From the NCBI GenBank assembly GCA_041650255.1, contig JBAZLL010000002.1, forward strand, positions 62,001-126,000: a stretch of DNA of 64,000 nt. Reading direction: 5' to 3'. A program made the translations under genes and the position numbers. The notes under the pieces were generated by a model. It had not been told where the DNA came from. It saw nothing but the letters and a program-made list of their open reading frames with translations, and searched no databases. Origin of the DNA: 1-14-0-10-45-29 sp041650255. Its GTDB lineage: Archaea > Micrarchaeota > Micrarchaeia > Anstonellales > Anstonellaceae. Position 1 is the stretch's first letter. Each line of letters starts with the position of its first letter. This document shows, in pieces, positions 8,527 through 16,632 of this stretch.

Positions 8527-9786
8527 ATGTCAAATTGCACAATATCAAAAAGCACTGTTTCAGGCAATTTCACTCCGCCCGCGAGCATTCCACTTGCATG
8601 GAGGGCTCTTTGGTGCGCATCCATAGGTCAGGGCGGCGCATTCGGAAATTGCCCCACTCACTCGGACATAAAAGCGATATTGCGCCTGGGAGGTCAGCTC
8701 GGCGCGGACATCACTGTGGAAAGAAATACTGTCGACATTTTGGCGGAAGGTCTGCCTTTTCCAAGTGAATTGCTCACATGCTCTCTTTCTTCTCGTGCAT
8801 CCAGAGTTGCATTTCCGCTCGCCGCGATTTTTGATTCTGGAGTAAAAATAAAAGAGTTCAAAATTGCCGGATCCGCGCTTTCTGGAATGGATTCAATCGC
8901 ATTGGATATGGGTGTGCGAATTACAAAAACGCCCGATGAAATTTTCGTAAGCGGACCTCAAATAAAAACCCTCATTCCCCTTGACAATCGAGCCGGAGCA
9001 TATTGGGCAAGCGGGCTCATGATGGCATTGCCACTTTCTCAACAGGCGTCCGTTCTTGCAATGGATGATTTCGTGCGCATTCATCCTAGCGTAATAAATA
9101 CCTTTGAGATTCTCACGCTTTTTGGAATAGATTATTCTTTCCAAACCGAGGAGGGCACGATGACAATTTCGCCGTATCAGGCATATCCCGCCCGTTATGT
9201 GGATATCCCTGCCTGCTGGAGGGAAGGCTCGTATTATCTTGGTGCATTCGTCCTTTGCGGCAAAGGCGAGGTAGCCCTTTCGTGGGGCTCAAACCAGCCC
9301 GAACGGGAATTTTGGAAAATTATTTTTGCAAATAAGCAAATCGCATTTTCAAGCGACGGCCAAACAATTATTGCAAAATCCTCTTTGCCATTAAGCCTGC
9401 CGCCAATGATAGACCCCCGCCCGTTCCCGTCTCTTATTCCGCTGATGATGCTTTTTGCGACACAGTCTTCCAAGAGCACGAAAATCGGGCCTCTTGTGCC
9501 CATTTCCGCTCCCGCACTTGCAAGCGCCCGAATAATGGCGGCTCAATTGAATCGACTGGGCGCGAAAATAACATTTGAAGGCTCGCACATAAACATCCCC
9601 TACTCGCCTCTAAGTGGCGGAATAGTGGATTCGCAAAAAAATGGCAGGGTTGCGATGGCTTTAGGTCTTGCAGGGCTTATTGCAAAATCTCCTGTAAAAA
9701 TTGCAAACGCAGATGCGTCTGATAAGTATAATAAGAATTTCTGGCAAGATTTGAAAACTCTTGGAGCGAATGTAAAAATAGGCTGA
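8527..9786 (+). CDS. EPSP-synthase-fold protein with degenerate active site (AroA-like)
   Basis: The 419 residues align end to end with 5-enolpyruvylshikimate-3-phosphate synthase (shikimate pathway). The architecture is right: an N-terminal PPASIPLAWRAL (17-28), the inter-domain segment CWREGSYYLGAF (230-241), the repeated LNRLGAKI motif (341-348), and a C-terminal VAMALGLAGL plus NFWQDLKTLGANV. The catalytic motifs are not conserved. The SKS lysine is replaced (SIP, 20-22), NAGT is replaced by SLSSR (86-90), KESDR by PISAP (325-329) and GDHR by KNGR (371-374). A true EPSPS activity is therefore doubtful; it may be a paralogue with another ligand. No other shikimate gene is in the window. 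ATG 8527 is leaderless, with a TATA-like box 28 nt upstream. Confidence 0.75.
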   Translation: MSNCTISKSTVSGNFTPPASIPLAWRALWCASIGQGGAFGNCPTHSDIKAILRLGGQLGADITVERNTVDILAEGLPFPSELLTCSLSSRASRVAFPLAAIFDSGVKIKEFKIAGSALSGMDSIALDMGVRITKTPDEIFVSGPQIKTLIPLDNRAGAYWASGLMMALPLSQQASVLAMDDFVRIHPSVINTFEILTLFGIDYSFQTEEGTMTISPYQAYPARYVDIPACWREGSYYLGAFVLCGKGEVALSWGSNQPEREFWKIIFANKQIAFSSDGQTIIAKSSLPLSLPPMIDPRPFPSLIPLMMLFATQSSKSTKIGPLVPISAPALASARIMAAQLNRLGAKITFEGSHINIPYSPLSGGIVDSQKNGRVAMALGLAGLIAKSPVKIANADASDKYNKNFWQDLKTLGANVKIG

Positions 9787-9799
9787 TAACTGTTTTGTC

Positions 9800-10072
9800 T
9801 TATTCTTTTGCTTTCTTCCTAAATGCGTCAATTAATCCATGGGCGTAGTTAATTGCGCCAAACGCCGTTACATAATCCTTCTTTTCTAAAAAGAATTTCG
9901 TATCCTCACAGTACTGGGATGCTAAATCAAGAACATAAGAATTCGAGGCAGTCCGCTTTACTTCCTTCACATTTTCATAAAATTGTTTAATATCCGAGAG
10001 ACAGCGTTCCTGTTGCACCTTTTCCCAGCCCGCCTCTCTTTTCATTTTAGATTGTTTGCAACTTTCACTCAT
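9800..10072 (-). CDS. DUF357 family protein
   Basis: A 90-residue soluble, helical protein. The C-terminal half, with YCEDTKFFLEKKDYVTAF and INYAHGLIDAFRK, carries the archaeal DUF357 signature of a helix pair ending in a YAHG(L/W)xDA motif; no molecular function is established for the family. The start ATG 10072 follows an AAGGAT ribosome-binding site. It converges with the EPSPS-like gene (13 bp apart) and diverges from the L41e gene. Confidence 0.8.
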   Translation of the reverse strand: MSESCKQSKMKREAGWEKVQQERCLSDIKQFYENVKEVKRTASNSYVLDLASQYCEDTKFFLEKKDYVTAFGAINYAHGLIDAFRKKAKE

Positions 10073-10194
10073 TGTTTCAAATCCTTTTTGCTTAGTTTTC
10101 TTTACAACGACACTTATTTGTCTAATAACTACGCTTATAAATATATATTGGCATTAACTAAACATTCTAAAATTACTTTACTTTAGGTGTTATA

Positions 10195-10308
10195 TTGGGT
10201 TCTAGACCAAGAAAATGGAAGAAAAAAGGAAGAATGCGCTGGAAGTGGCTCAAGAAACGCAGAAAGCGGCTTAAGCGCAGAATGAAACGAAGAGTAGGCG
10301 AGCTATAG
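10195..10308 (+). CDS. rpl41e: 50S ribosomal protein L41e
   Basis: A 37-codon gene easily missed by gene callers. Its product is almost entirely Arg/Lys/Trp: after the start it reads GSRPRKWKKKGRMRWKWL, then KKRRKRLKRRMK and a short RRVGEL tail. This matches archaeal L41e (for example the Pyrococcus protein with RPRKWKKKGRMRWKW). L41e is a single helix at the subunit interface of the ribosome. The start is TTG 10195 with AGGTG at 10184-10188. A TATA box (CTTATAAATATATA, about 10132-10145) lies upstream. The stop TAG is at 10306. Confidence 0.92.
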   Translation: MGSRPRKWKKKGRMRWKWLKKRRKRLKRRMKRRVGEL

Positions 10309-10420
10309 GCTTGTTTATTCTTTTTATTTCAAGCTTTTTCTTTTCAAAATTTTTTCTCTTTCGAACACGTTTTTATCGTTTTTTTCTCTTTTCCCGTTCA
10401 AACTTTATCTCTAAGTCCAT
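10309..10420. terminator. Pyrimidine-rich bidirectional terminator region
   Basis: The gap between the converging L41e and bud32 genes is a run of T-rich tracts on the plus strand (for example TTTTTTCTCTTTCG and TTTTTTTCTCTTTTCCC). Archaeal RNA polymerase terminates on such U-tracts. Part of it (CTTTTTCTTTTCAAAA, 10334-10349) matches one arm and the loop of the hairpin at 25211-25235, perhaps by chance. Confidence 0.5.
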
Positions 10421-11032
10421 TTATTCAACAATAGTTTTTCTATCTTTATATCTTGCCCTTTTTCTCACCTTTTCCATCCTTACAATCGCTTCTTTCCTTC
10501 CGATTTTTTCATAGCCGGAAAGAAATTTTTTTGCATTTTCATCAGAAAGAGAATTTTCCATCGTAAGCAAATCAACCGCCATATCCTCAAAGTCATGGCT
10601 TGAAAAGCCAAGCCCGAAATCAATCACATATAATTTTCCCTTTCCATCCAGCATCAAATTTGCAGGAGTATAATCTCCGTGCATTATGTTATGCGAATGC
10701 AGTTTTGCCAAATATTCCCCTGCAAGCCTATACACTTTCAAATCAATTTTCTTCTCAATTTTATTGAGAGTTTTTCCATCAATCTTCTCCATCAAAATAA
10801 AGTCCTCTCCAATTGCAAACACATATGGGCATAAAACGCCCGCCTCTTTTGCCTTGTGCAAAAGGCGCGCTTCAACTTTGGTTCTTGAAAATCTTATCTT
10901 CTCATCAAGCTCGCTTGGTCTGTATTTTTTTTGCACTCTCACTTTCTTCAGGGCAGAAAACCCTGCAAATTTTGCAGGAATAAGTATTGCTTCCGCGCCT
11001 TCATCCATTTTTTTCATAAGAAATTTGCTCAT
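10421..11032 (-). CDS. bud32: KEOPS complex kinase/ATPase Bud32
   Basis: Small atypical protein kinase (203 residues) that works in the KEOPS complex to make t6A37 in ANN-decoding tRNAs. Motifs: a lysine in the N-lobe (KKVRVQKKYR), the conserved IRFSRTKVEARLL helix, the catalytic loop HGDYTPANLML and the metal loop DFGLGF. The C-terminus is rich in basic residues (RKRARYKDRK), typical of the family. It is a stand-alone gene here; in many archaea it is fused to Kae1. The start is ATG 11032. The tRNAs in this window that decode ACG and AGG are predicted t6A substrates. Confidence 0.93.
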   Translation of the reverse strand: MSKFLMKKMDEGAEAILIPAKFAGFSALKKVRVQKKYRPSELDEKIRFSRTKVEARLLHKAKEAGVLCPYVFAIGEDFILMEKIDGKTLNKIEKKIDLKVYRLAGEYLAKLHSHNIMHGDYTPANLMLDGKGKLYVIDFGLGFSSHDFEDMAVDLLTMENSLSDENAKKFLSGYEKIGRKEAIVRMEKVRKRARYKDRKTIVE

Positions 11033-11097
11033 GCCCGATTGAAAAACTTATGTTTTGCAGAAGGAAAAAGCCGGATGCAAAATCAGAAAAAACTTAA

Positions 11098-11760
11098 CTA
11101 AAATCCGAAAACTCCGCTTCCGATAAACGCAATTGCAAAAAGAGCAAGCCAGATTTTCCAGCTCCATGCAAACACTTTTGAGCCGTCAAGAGGGAAAATC
11201 GGCAGTAAATTAAACAATGCCAAAAACATGTTTACCTGCGTTCCCATAAGCATTACATATGCCGCCGTTTCGCCATAAGGAATTACTGTTCCAAATGCCC
11301 CAATTCCGACGATTAAAACCGCAAGCGCGAAAAAGAGAAGCCCGAGCAAAATATTTGTAATCGGTCCGGCTGCGGAAATTATCCCGTTTTCCTTTTGGCT
11401 TATTTGCCGGTTGCCATAAATCATTACTGCGCCCGGTGCAAGAAATAGCGGGAACATTCCCCATCCCACAAGCTGTGGAATTATCGCAAGTCCAAGCATG
11501 AGCACAAGACCCCAAACCCATGCTTCAAAGCGGGCGCGCAATCCGAAGCGAATGGCGGTATATTTATGTGCAAGCTCATGGAGCAAAAACCCGCTTCCGA
11601 CAGTAATGCCAAACGCAATCATCAAAAATACAAATTCCGAAGGGCTGATTTGTATTCCCCCGCTTGCAAACGTAAGCGAGAGTGCGATTGCAACTATCGA
11701 CGTAAGAATGTTTGACCATTCATCCAAATCAATGCGAAAGCCGGGTGGAATAAGCGCCAT
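11098..11760 (-). CDS. Site-2 protease family (M50) intramembrane metalloprotease
   Basis: About six hydrophobic helices with the zinc motif HELAH at residues 61-65 and the third-ligand motif NLLPIFPLDGSKV near residue 190. Such proteases cleave transmembrane helices or signal peptides inside the membrane. ATG 11760 gives 220 residues; a TTG 15 nt upstream is possible but is part of the 15-bp repeat array. The substrate is unknown. It is followed on the same strand by bud32, separated by 65 bp. Confidence 0.88.
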   Translation of the reverse strand: MALIPPGFRIDLDEWSNILTSIVAIALSLTFASGGIQISPSEFVFLMIAFGITVGSGFLLHELAHKYTAIRFGLRARFEAWVWGLVLMLGLAIIPQLVGWGMFPLFLAPGAVMIYGNRQISQKENGIISAAGPITNILLGLLFFALAVLIVGIGAFGTVIPYGETAAYVMLMGTQVNMFLALFNLLPIFPLDGSKVFAWSWKIWLALFAIAFIGSGVFGF

Positions 11761-11768
11761 AAAACCAC

Positions 11769-11840
11769 TAACCAATTAACCTCTAACTAATTAACTGCTA
11801 ACCAATTTACAACCAACTAATTAACCATTAACCAATTTTT
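11769..11840. repeat. 15-bp tandem repeat array
   Basis: Five imperfect copies of a 15-bp unit (consensus TAACYAATTAACCTC) starting at 11769, 11784, 11799, 11814 and 11829. It lies just upstream of the M50 protease gene. Similar AT-rich arrays with 14-18-bp units are found at three other intergenic places in the window. Confidence 0.8.
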
Positions 11841-11884
11841 TTCACGCGCGGACGAAATATTTCATGCGCCCGCCAAATAAATTT

Positions 11885-12295
11885 TCATATCACTTTTATG
11901 TTTTGCTCTGCGCGTATTCCAACGCGCGCGGGAGTGATTATCCCCGCATAAGATTCAACTGTTGCGACTACTGCCTCAGCCTCACCCGTATTTATCCTAA
12001 TTGTTTCACCAAGCTTTTTTCTCTCAAGTGCGGTTCCAAGTTTAATCATTGTCCCGCCGTTTATCGGGTCGCGCGAAATCACGAGTACGCCATCGCCTTT
12101 TAGCACTCCAAATGAGGATGGCACAACTGCCGTAGTAATGATTGAGAGCGCAAGTGCAAGCGCCTCAAACTCAACAAAGCGCAACAATATGCTCGTCATA
12201 TCATATTCTTTGAGTATGACTGGCGCAATAAATACTCCGAACATGGCAAGTACGGTAAATAGCGCAAATGCTTTTGCAAACAAAACTATTCTCAT
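11885..12295 (-). CDS. Membrane protein of unknown function with C-terminal beta-rich domain
   Basis: I do not recognise the family. The 136-residue product has two N-terminal hydrophobic helices (about 7-28 and 36-60) and a soluble C-terminal half rich in beta-prone segments (GVLVISRDP, ETIRINTGEAEAVVATVES, ARVGIRA), somewhat like an OB-fold or NfeD-type tail. The start is ATG 12295. It follows cdc48 on the same strand after a 91-bp gap that contains a strong hairpin. Confidence 0.65.
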   Translation of the reverse strand: MRIVLFAKAFALFTVLAMFGVFIAPVILKEYDMTSILLRFVEFEALALALSIITTAVVPSSFGVLKGDGVLVISRDPINGGTMIKLGTALERKKLGETIRINTGEAEAVVATVESYAGIITPARVGIRAEQNIKVI

Positions 12296-12338
12296 TTTTA
12301 TTTCGCCTCATTTCCTGCAAGCAAATTAACGGATTTAA

Positions 12339-12362
12339 GCAGGCGCGGTTTTTGGCGCCTGC
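12339..12362. terminator. GC-rich hairpin after cdc48
   Basis: A perfect 8-bp inverted repeat (GCAGGCGC at 12339-12346, GCGCCTGC at 12355-12362) with an 8-nt loop, 25 bp downstream of the cdc48 stop codon. It may terminate or stabilise the 3' end of the cdc48 mRNA. It lacks a following U-tract on the minus strand, so intrinsic termination is not certain. Confidence 0.45.
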
Positions 12363-12386
12363 AAATCCTTTTTTGGCATGCACGAT

Positions 12387-14603
12387 TTATCTGTACATGT
12401 TCTCGTCTTTGCCGGTTCTGAATTTTTCCAATCTCTCAACATCCGATTTTGTGAAAGACGGTTTTATCTTGTGCGCGGCGGATTCAAAATCGGATTGCAG
12501 AACCACAAGCTCGGATGCGTCAATCTTTTCCCAGTCAATCTTGTCTCCGGTCTTGAGGCGAACTCGCCTTATTGCTTCCATTCCGGCTTCTCTGCACAAA
12601 TTCTCGACATCTGCACCTGTGTAGCCTTCGGACGCTTTTGAAAGGGTTTCAAGAGATATATCTTTTGCAACATGCATCCCTTTTGTATGCACCCTAAATA
12701 TTTCAAGACGGGCATCCGAATCCGGGACAGGTATCTCTATAATTCTGTCAAATCTTCCTGCGCGCATAAGCGCCGGATCCATAATGTCTGGGCGATTTGT
12801 TGCCCCAATCACAATCACGTTTTTGAGGGTTCTAAGTCCGTCCATCTCGGTAAGCAACGTATCTACAATCCGTTCGCCCACATGACTTCCGCCTTCATCC
12901 CCGCCACGGTGCATTGCAATTGAATCCAGTTCATCAATGAAAATAATGCATGGTGCCGCCAATCTTGCTTTTCTAAACATTTCACGAATCATTTTTTCGG
13001 ATTCGCCGACCCATTTCGAAAGAACTTCGGGCCCCTTTATGGAAATAAAGTTTGTCTCGGTTTCGGTTGCGACCGCTTTTGCAAACATTGTTTTTCCAGT
13101 TCCGGGCAATCCCACAAGCAATATGCCTTTGATTGGGCGTATGCCGAATTTCTTGAAAACTTCTGGATGCTTGAGCGGCAGTTCAACTGCCTCCCTCATT
13201 TCCGATTTAACATTTTCAAGTCCGCCGATGTCTGTCCATTTGATATTTGGTCTCTCAACAAAAACTTCTCGCAACGCCGAAGGCTGAATCTCGCGCATGG
13301 CGTTAAAGAAATCATCGCGGGTGACTCTAAGCTCATCCAATATTTTCGGGGGAATGTCTTTTTCCAAATCAATATGTGGCAAAAGCCTTCTCAACGATTT
13401 CATCGCCGCCTCTTTCGCCAATGATTGTATGTCTGCGCCGGTGTATCCGTGCGTGATATTTGCAAGCTCGCTGATAAGCTTTCCATCTTCATTGTCTTTT
13501 TCCTCGATAGGCATTGCTCGCGTATGTATCTGCATTATTTCATGTCTTGCCTCTCTGTCTGGTACTCCGATTTCAATCTCTCGGTCAAATCTTCCCGGCC
13601 TTCTAAGCGCCTGGTCGATTGAATTTGGTCGATTGGTTGCGCCGATAATAATTACCTTGCCTCGGGTTTTCATTCCATCAAGCAAAGTAAGCAATTGCGA
13701 CACCATGCGCCGTTCAACTTCGCCATTTACCTCTTCTCTTTTTGGCGCGATGGCGTCAATCTCATCCATGAAAATAATTGTGGGTGCGTTCTCTTCCGCA
13801 TCCTTGAAAATCTGTCTAAGTCTCTCTTCGCTCTCTCCGACAAATTTGGACACGAGTTCGGGTCCTGCAATATGTATGAAATTTGCTTCCGATTCGGATG
13901 CGACTGCCTTTGCGAGCAATGTTTTTCCTGTGCCGGGCGGACCATATATGAGCACTCCTTTCGGAGCTTCAATTCCCAATTTTTCAAAAAGCTCGGGGTG
14001 CCTCATCGGCAGTTCAACCATTTCCCTTATTTTTTGCACTTCCTCTTTCAATCCGCCGATGTCTTCATAAGAAATAGCCGTCGCAATCGCGCCGGTGTCT
14101 TTTACTGGCTCGTCTTTTAGTATAAATTCCGTCGCTTCATTCACGAGTACAATTCCCGAAGGTTGCACTACTGCCGCCACCAATGGAAAAGATGTTCCAA
14201 ACACGCCGATAAAAATCGTGTCTCCCCTGGTTAATGCCCTTCCGATTAATTTTTTCTTTACAAATTGGTCAAACCCAGGCGAATATTTCATTGGCTGTGT
14301 GGGCGCAAGTACAATTTTTGTTGCCTGTTTTAGTTCTGCCTTTTTCACAATCACTTTGTCGCCCAGAGCAACTCCGGTATTTTGCCTCAAATAGCCGTCC
14401 ATTCTAATAATGTCCATTCCCTCGTCCTGAGGGTGCGCCTGCCATACAAGGGCGGCAGTGCTTCGCTTGCCTTTTAGCTCAATGATGTCTCCAGTGGATA
14501 CATCCAGCTCCTGCCTTGCTTTGGAGTCAATCCTCACAAGTCCCCTGCCGACGTCATTTTGCAGGGCTTCAGCCACTTTAAGTTCAACATTTTTGTTAGG
14601 CAT
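12387..14603 (-). CDS. cdc48: Cdc48/VAT-type AAA+ unfoldase
   Basis: A 738-residue double-AAA ATPase that unfolds proteins for degradation. An N-terminal double-psi barrel/CDC48 domain (about 1-180) is followed by D1 with Walker A GPPGTGKTLLAKA and Walker B IIFMDEIDAIAP, and D2 with GLPGTGKTMFAKA and IIFIDELDSIA. Both second-region-of-homology segments (ATNRPN..DQALRRPGRFD and ATNRPDIMDPAL) are intact. The C-terminus ends Asn-Met-Tyr-Arg, which fits the HbYX pattern used to dock on the 20S proteasome. A GGTGAGG ribosome-binding site precedes ATG 14603, with a TATA box (TATTTATAAA) further upstream. Confidence 0.96.
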   Translation of the reverse strand: MPNKNVELKVAEALQNDVGRGLVRIDSKARQELDVSTGDIIELKGKRSTAALVWQAHPQDEGMDIIRMDGYLRQNTGVALGDKVIVKKAELKQATKIVLAPTQPMKYSPGFDQFVKKKLIGRALTRGDTIFIGVFGTSFPLVAAVVQPSGIVLVNEATEFILKDEPVKDTGAIATAISYEDIGGLKEEVQKIREMVELPMRHPELFEKLGIEAPKGVLIYGPPGTGKTLLAKAVASESEANFIHIAGPELVSKFVGESEERLRQIFKDAEENAPTIIFMDEIDAIAPKREEVNGEVERRMVSQLLTLLDGMKTRGKVIIIGATNRPNSIDQALRRPGRFDREIEIGVPDREARHEIMQIHTRAMPIEEKDNEDGKLISELANITHGYTGADIQSLAKEAAMKSLRRLLPHIDLEKDIPPKILDELRVTRDDFFNAMREIQPSALREVFVERPNIKWTDIGGLENVKSEMREAVELPLKHPEVFKKFGIRPIKGILLVGLPGTGKTMFAKAVATETETNFISIKGPEVLSKWVGESEKMIREMFRKARLAAPCIIFIDELDSIAMHRGGDEGGSHVGERIVDTLLTEMDGLRTLKNVIVIGATNRPDIMDPALMRAGRFDRIIEIPVPDSDARLEIFRVHTKGMHVAKDISLETLSKASEGYTGADVENLCREAGMEAIRRVRLKTGDKIDWEKIDASELVVLQSDFESAAHKIKPSFTKSDVERLEKFRTGKDENMYR

Positions 14604-14677
14604 CTGTCCTCACCATACCATGAATAGCATCCTTCTCATATTTATAAATAAGTTTGATTAATTCGCTACGAATTTAT

Positions 14678-14801
14678 CGCCAAGTCGGCAAAAAAACCGC
14701 CCGCTTTAGCGGGCGGAATGAACGCCGACAGCCGACTTGGCGAGACTTCGCCGAATGAGCCGCAAACCCAGTCCCTTAGGGCTGGGTGCTCTTCGGCGAA
14801 G
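14678..14801. repeat. GC-rich composite of two nested stem-loops
   Basis: In the 338-bp gap between cdc48 and the next gene lie two adjacent palindromic structures of similar design. The first has a perfect 12-bp outer stem (14678-14689 with 14731-14742) enclosing an 8-bp hairpin with a TTTA loop (14697-14704 with 14709-14716). The second has a 14-bp outer stem with one bulged T (14746-14760 with 14788-14801) enclosing a hairpin CCCAG-T-CCC/GGG-CTGGG (14768-14786). The block is far richer in G+C than its surroundings. It could be a structured non-coding RNA or a small palindromic mobile element; I see no known RNA family. Confidence 0.7.
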
Positions 14802-14941
14802 CTGATTAAAAATATAAATCCACAACTTCTGAAAAAAACAAACAAATATTTTGGGCAGCTCAAAGATCATCTCGGGCGGCATTTTGGTTTTCTTATTTGG
14901 GTTCGGTTTTAAAATATTCCCTCCTTTCTCTCTTTGGTTAT

Positions 14942-15193
14942 ATGGCAACTGATATGTCCGCATTTCACGAAAAGACAAAAACAATGGCTATTCTTATTCA
15001 TGATTTGCAATATGTTTTGGATTCCAAAAATACTGCGGTAAAGGAAAAACCCTACATTCAGGAAGTCTTGACTTCGTTGAAAAAACAGTATTTAAACGAA
15101 TATAATAATTTTGTGCAAAATCAGTCAAACTTATCTACTGTTTATAAGAAAACCCCATCAGAAGAAAAGAAGCGCACCATGGTTATGAGATAA
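14942..15193 (+). CDS. Small hypothetical protein
   Basis: Unrecognised 83-residue protein, hydrophilic and probably all-helical (a segment LTSLKKQYLNEYNNFVQNQ suggests a coiled coil), with a basic tail. The reading frame can extend 45 nt upstream to an alternative start at 14897, but ATG 14942 is preceded by TTTTAAAATATT (14907-14918) at about promoter distance, so a leaderless or near-leaderless start is likely. No membrane segment or motif is visible. Confidence 0.5.
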   Translation: MATDMSAFHEKTKTMAILIHDLQYVLDSKNTAVKEKPYIQEVLTSLKKQYLNEYNNFVQNQSNLSTVYKKTPSEEKKRTMVMR

Positions 15194-15316
15194 ACCAGCT
15201 GCGCGAGTTATACTAATCCAATTGCATCAGACAAAGACGACTGGATTCTAAAATTTTAGTGCACTTCGATACAGTCATCTACAAAATTGCAAAAATAGAA
15301 AAAATGCAAAATCTCT

Positions 15317-15994
15317 TTACTGCCTGATTATCTGCTCTGCCATCTGTTCCAAAAGCTTTGCTGGATTTGTTGCCTTCACATAAGCCGAGGCAATCAATAC
15401 TCCTTCAACTCCAAGCTCAAACGCCCTTTTCACATCTTCAGGAGTGCTTACACCTGCTCCGCAAACCAATTTAACATCGGGAGTAATTTCGCGAACGGCA
15501 TGCACTGCACCAGTAACTATTTGTGGTTTTGCGCTTGAAACACTCACACCCGAACCAATAAGCTCCGGCGGCTCAATTGCAATATATGTCGGCTTGAATT
15601 GCGCCAATTGCGCGCATTCATGAACATCTTTTGCGCAAACCATTGATTCCAATCCAAATTTCTTGAGTGCTTCAACGGACACTTTCACGTTTTCGGGATT
15701 GATTCTTTTTTCAGAATGATTAATCAGGCTTCCGGATACGCCCGCCTCAAGAAGCATTTTTGCAGTAATTGAGCCCGTGTATGCACCGGACGCATTTCCA
15801 TCGACATGTTGTGCAAACACTTCCGCACCCGTAACTGCGCATTCGCGCACAAGCGTCGCGTTCGGGCAAACAACAATTCTCACTCCTGTTTTTTGCGACA
15901 CATCTCTTGCAATTTTTGCCAGTTCAATGCCGCGTTTGCCGCACGATTCTTCATACACTTTCAGGTTTAATGCGATAAATCCGTCTTCTGCCAT
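15317..15994 (-). CDS. tpiA: Triosephosphate isomerase, archaeal type
   Basis: Interconverts dihydroxyacetone phosphate and glyceraldehyde-3-phosphate. The short archaeal form (225 residues) is seen. The catalytic triad is visible: Asn10-x-Lys12 (ALNLKVYEES), His in INHSEKR, and Glu in AIEPPELIG. The phosphate-binding loop CGAGVSTPED and the final GVLIASAYVKA are present. The start is ATG 15994. It complements the transaldolase/transketolase genes at the right end of the window. Confidence 0.95.
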   Translation of the reverse strand: MAEDGFIALNLKVYEESCGKRGIELAKIARDVSQKTGVRIVVCPNATLVRECAVTGAEVFAQHVDGNASGAYTGSITAKMLLEAGVSGSLINHSEKRINPENVKVSVEALKKFGLESMVCAKDVHECAQLAQFKPTYIAIEPPELIGSGVSVSSAKPQIVTGAVHAVREITPDVKLVCGAGVSTPEDVKRAFELGVEGVLIASAYVKATNPAKLLEQMAEQIIRQ

Positions 15995-16082
15995 GAAAAA
16001 TTTAACGAGTTTATATATTTTAAATCAACCCTTCATAAAGAAAGAAAGATAAAGCATGAAATCCTTAAGTTATACTATTCAT

Positions 16083-16245
16083 GCCAACGTCGCATAACCT
16101 GGTAGTGCGTCAGTCTCGAAAGGCTTTTCTTTTCTCTCGCCAGAGAAAAGAAAACCCTGGAAAAGAAAAGAGAGGGATGAGCCTTCCTTTTTTCCGAGAT
16201 AACTGATCCCTTACGGGATTGTAGGTTCAAATCCTGCCGTTGGCG
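16083..16245 (+). tRNA. tRNA-Ser (CGA), with an 80-nt intron
   Basis: Acceptor GCCAACG/CGTTGGC, D stem GCAT/GTGC, anticodon stem TCAGT/ACTGA, long variable arm (TCCC-TTAC-GGGA) and T arm GTAGG-TTCAAAT-CCTGC. The long variable arm and discriminator G (16245) identify tRNA-Ser; the spliced loop CTCGAAA gives anticodon CGA. The intron (about 16121-16200) sits at position 37/38. A bulge-helix-bulge is formed by CTCG pairing with CGAG, flanked by 3-nt bulges AAA and ATA. The intron is dominated by a perfect 13-bp oligopyrimidine/oligopurine hairpin (16125-16137 with 16142-16154). No 3' CCA is encoded. Confidence 0.93.
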
Positions 16246-16330
16246 TTATATTTTCGTCTTTTGCCGCATTTTGGTTCGCCTTCTACAAAATGTTTATATG
16301 TTTTATCTCTTGAAGTGTTTCGGTGGTAAT

Positions 16331-16534
16331 ATGAATATTGTAGTAAGTATCGCGCAGATTTTGTGTGCCATAGGTGCAATAAACTGGGGGCTGACAGTAT
16401 TCAACTTCAACCTGGTTTCATGGATTGACAAGATGGCTGGAAACACCGGAATTCTTGCAATGGTAATCTATCTGTTAGTCGGATTGTCTGGCATTGTACT
16501 ATTGCTCTCAATGCTCAAAGTGATAAAAGATTAG
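16331..16534 (+). CDS. DUF378 family membrane protein
   Basis: A 67-residue protein with two hydrophobic helices. The motif AIGAINWGLTVFNFNLV followed by IYLLVGLSGIVLLLS is characteristic of DUF378 (a conserved GaiNWGL motif, then a second YxLVGlaG helix). The function is unknown; it is an inner-membrane protein. The start is ATG 16331, with GGTGGT a few bases upstream and TTTATATG about 35 nt upstream; a longer frame from 16271 lacks such support. Confidence 0.85.
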   Translation: MNIVVSIAQILCAIGAINWGLTVFNFNLVSWIDKMAGNTGILAMVIYLLVGLSGIVLLLSMLKVIKD

Positions 16535-16632
16535 AAAATTATTCCGGGCAAAACCCGGAAAAACCTTTTTTTGCAAAGCCGATGCGATAGGTATAAAAGT
16601 TTTAAACATCTAACATTTGTCGGGTGATTTAA

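Noticed and set aside
13297..14070. Plus-strand frame of 257 codons antisense to cdc48
   Set aside because: It lies wholly inside a highly conserved gene and its product is Ser/Ile-rich without any motif.
14666..14863. Minus-strand frame of 65 codons through the GC-rich stem-loops
   Set aside because: It is explained by the palindromes, has no ribosome-binding site, and its composition follows the inverted repeats rather than a protein.
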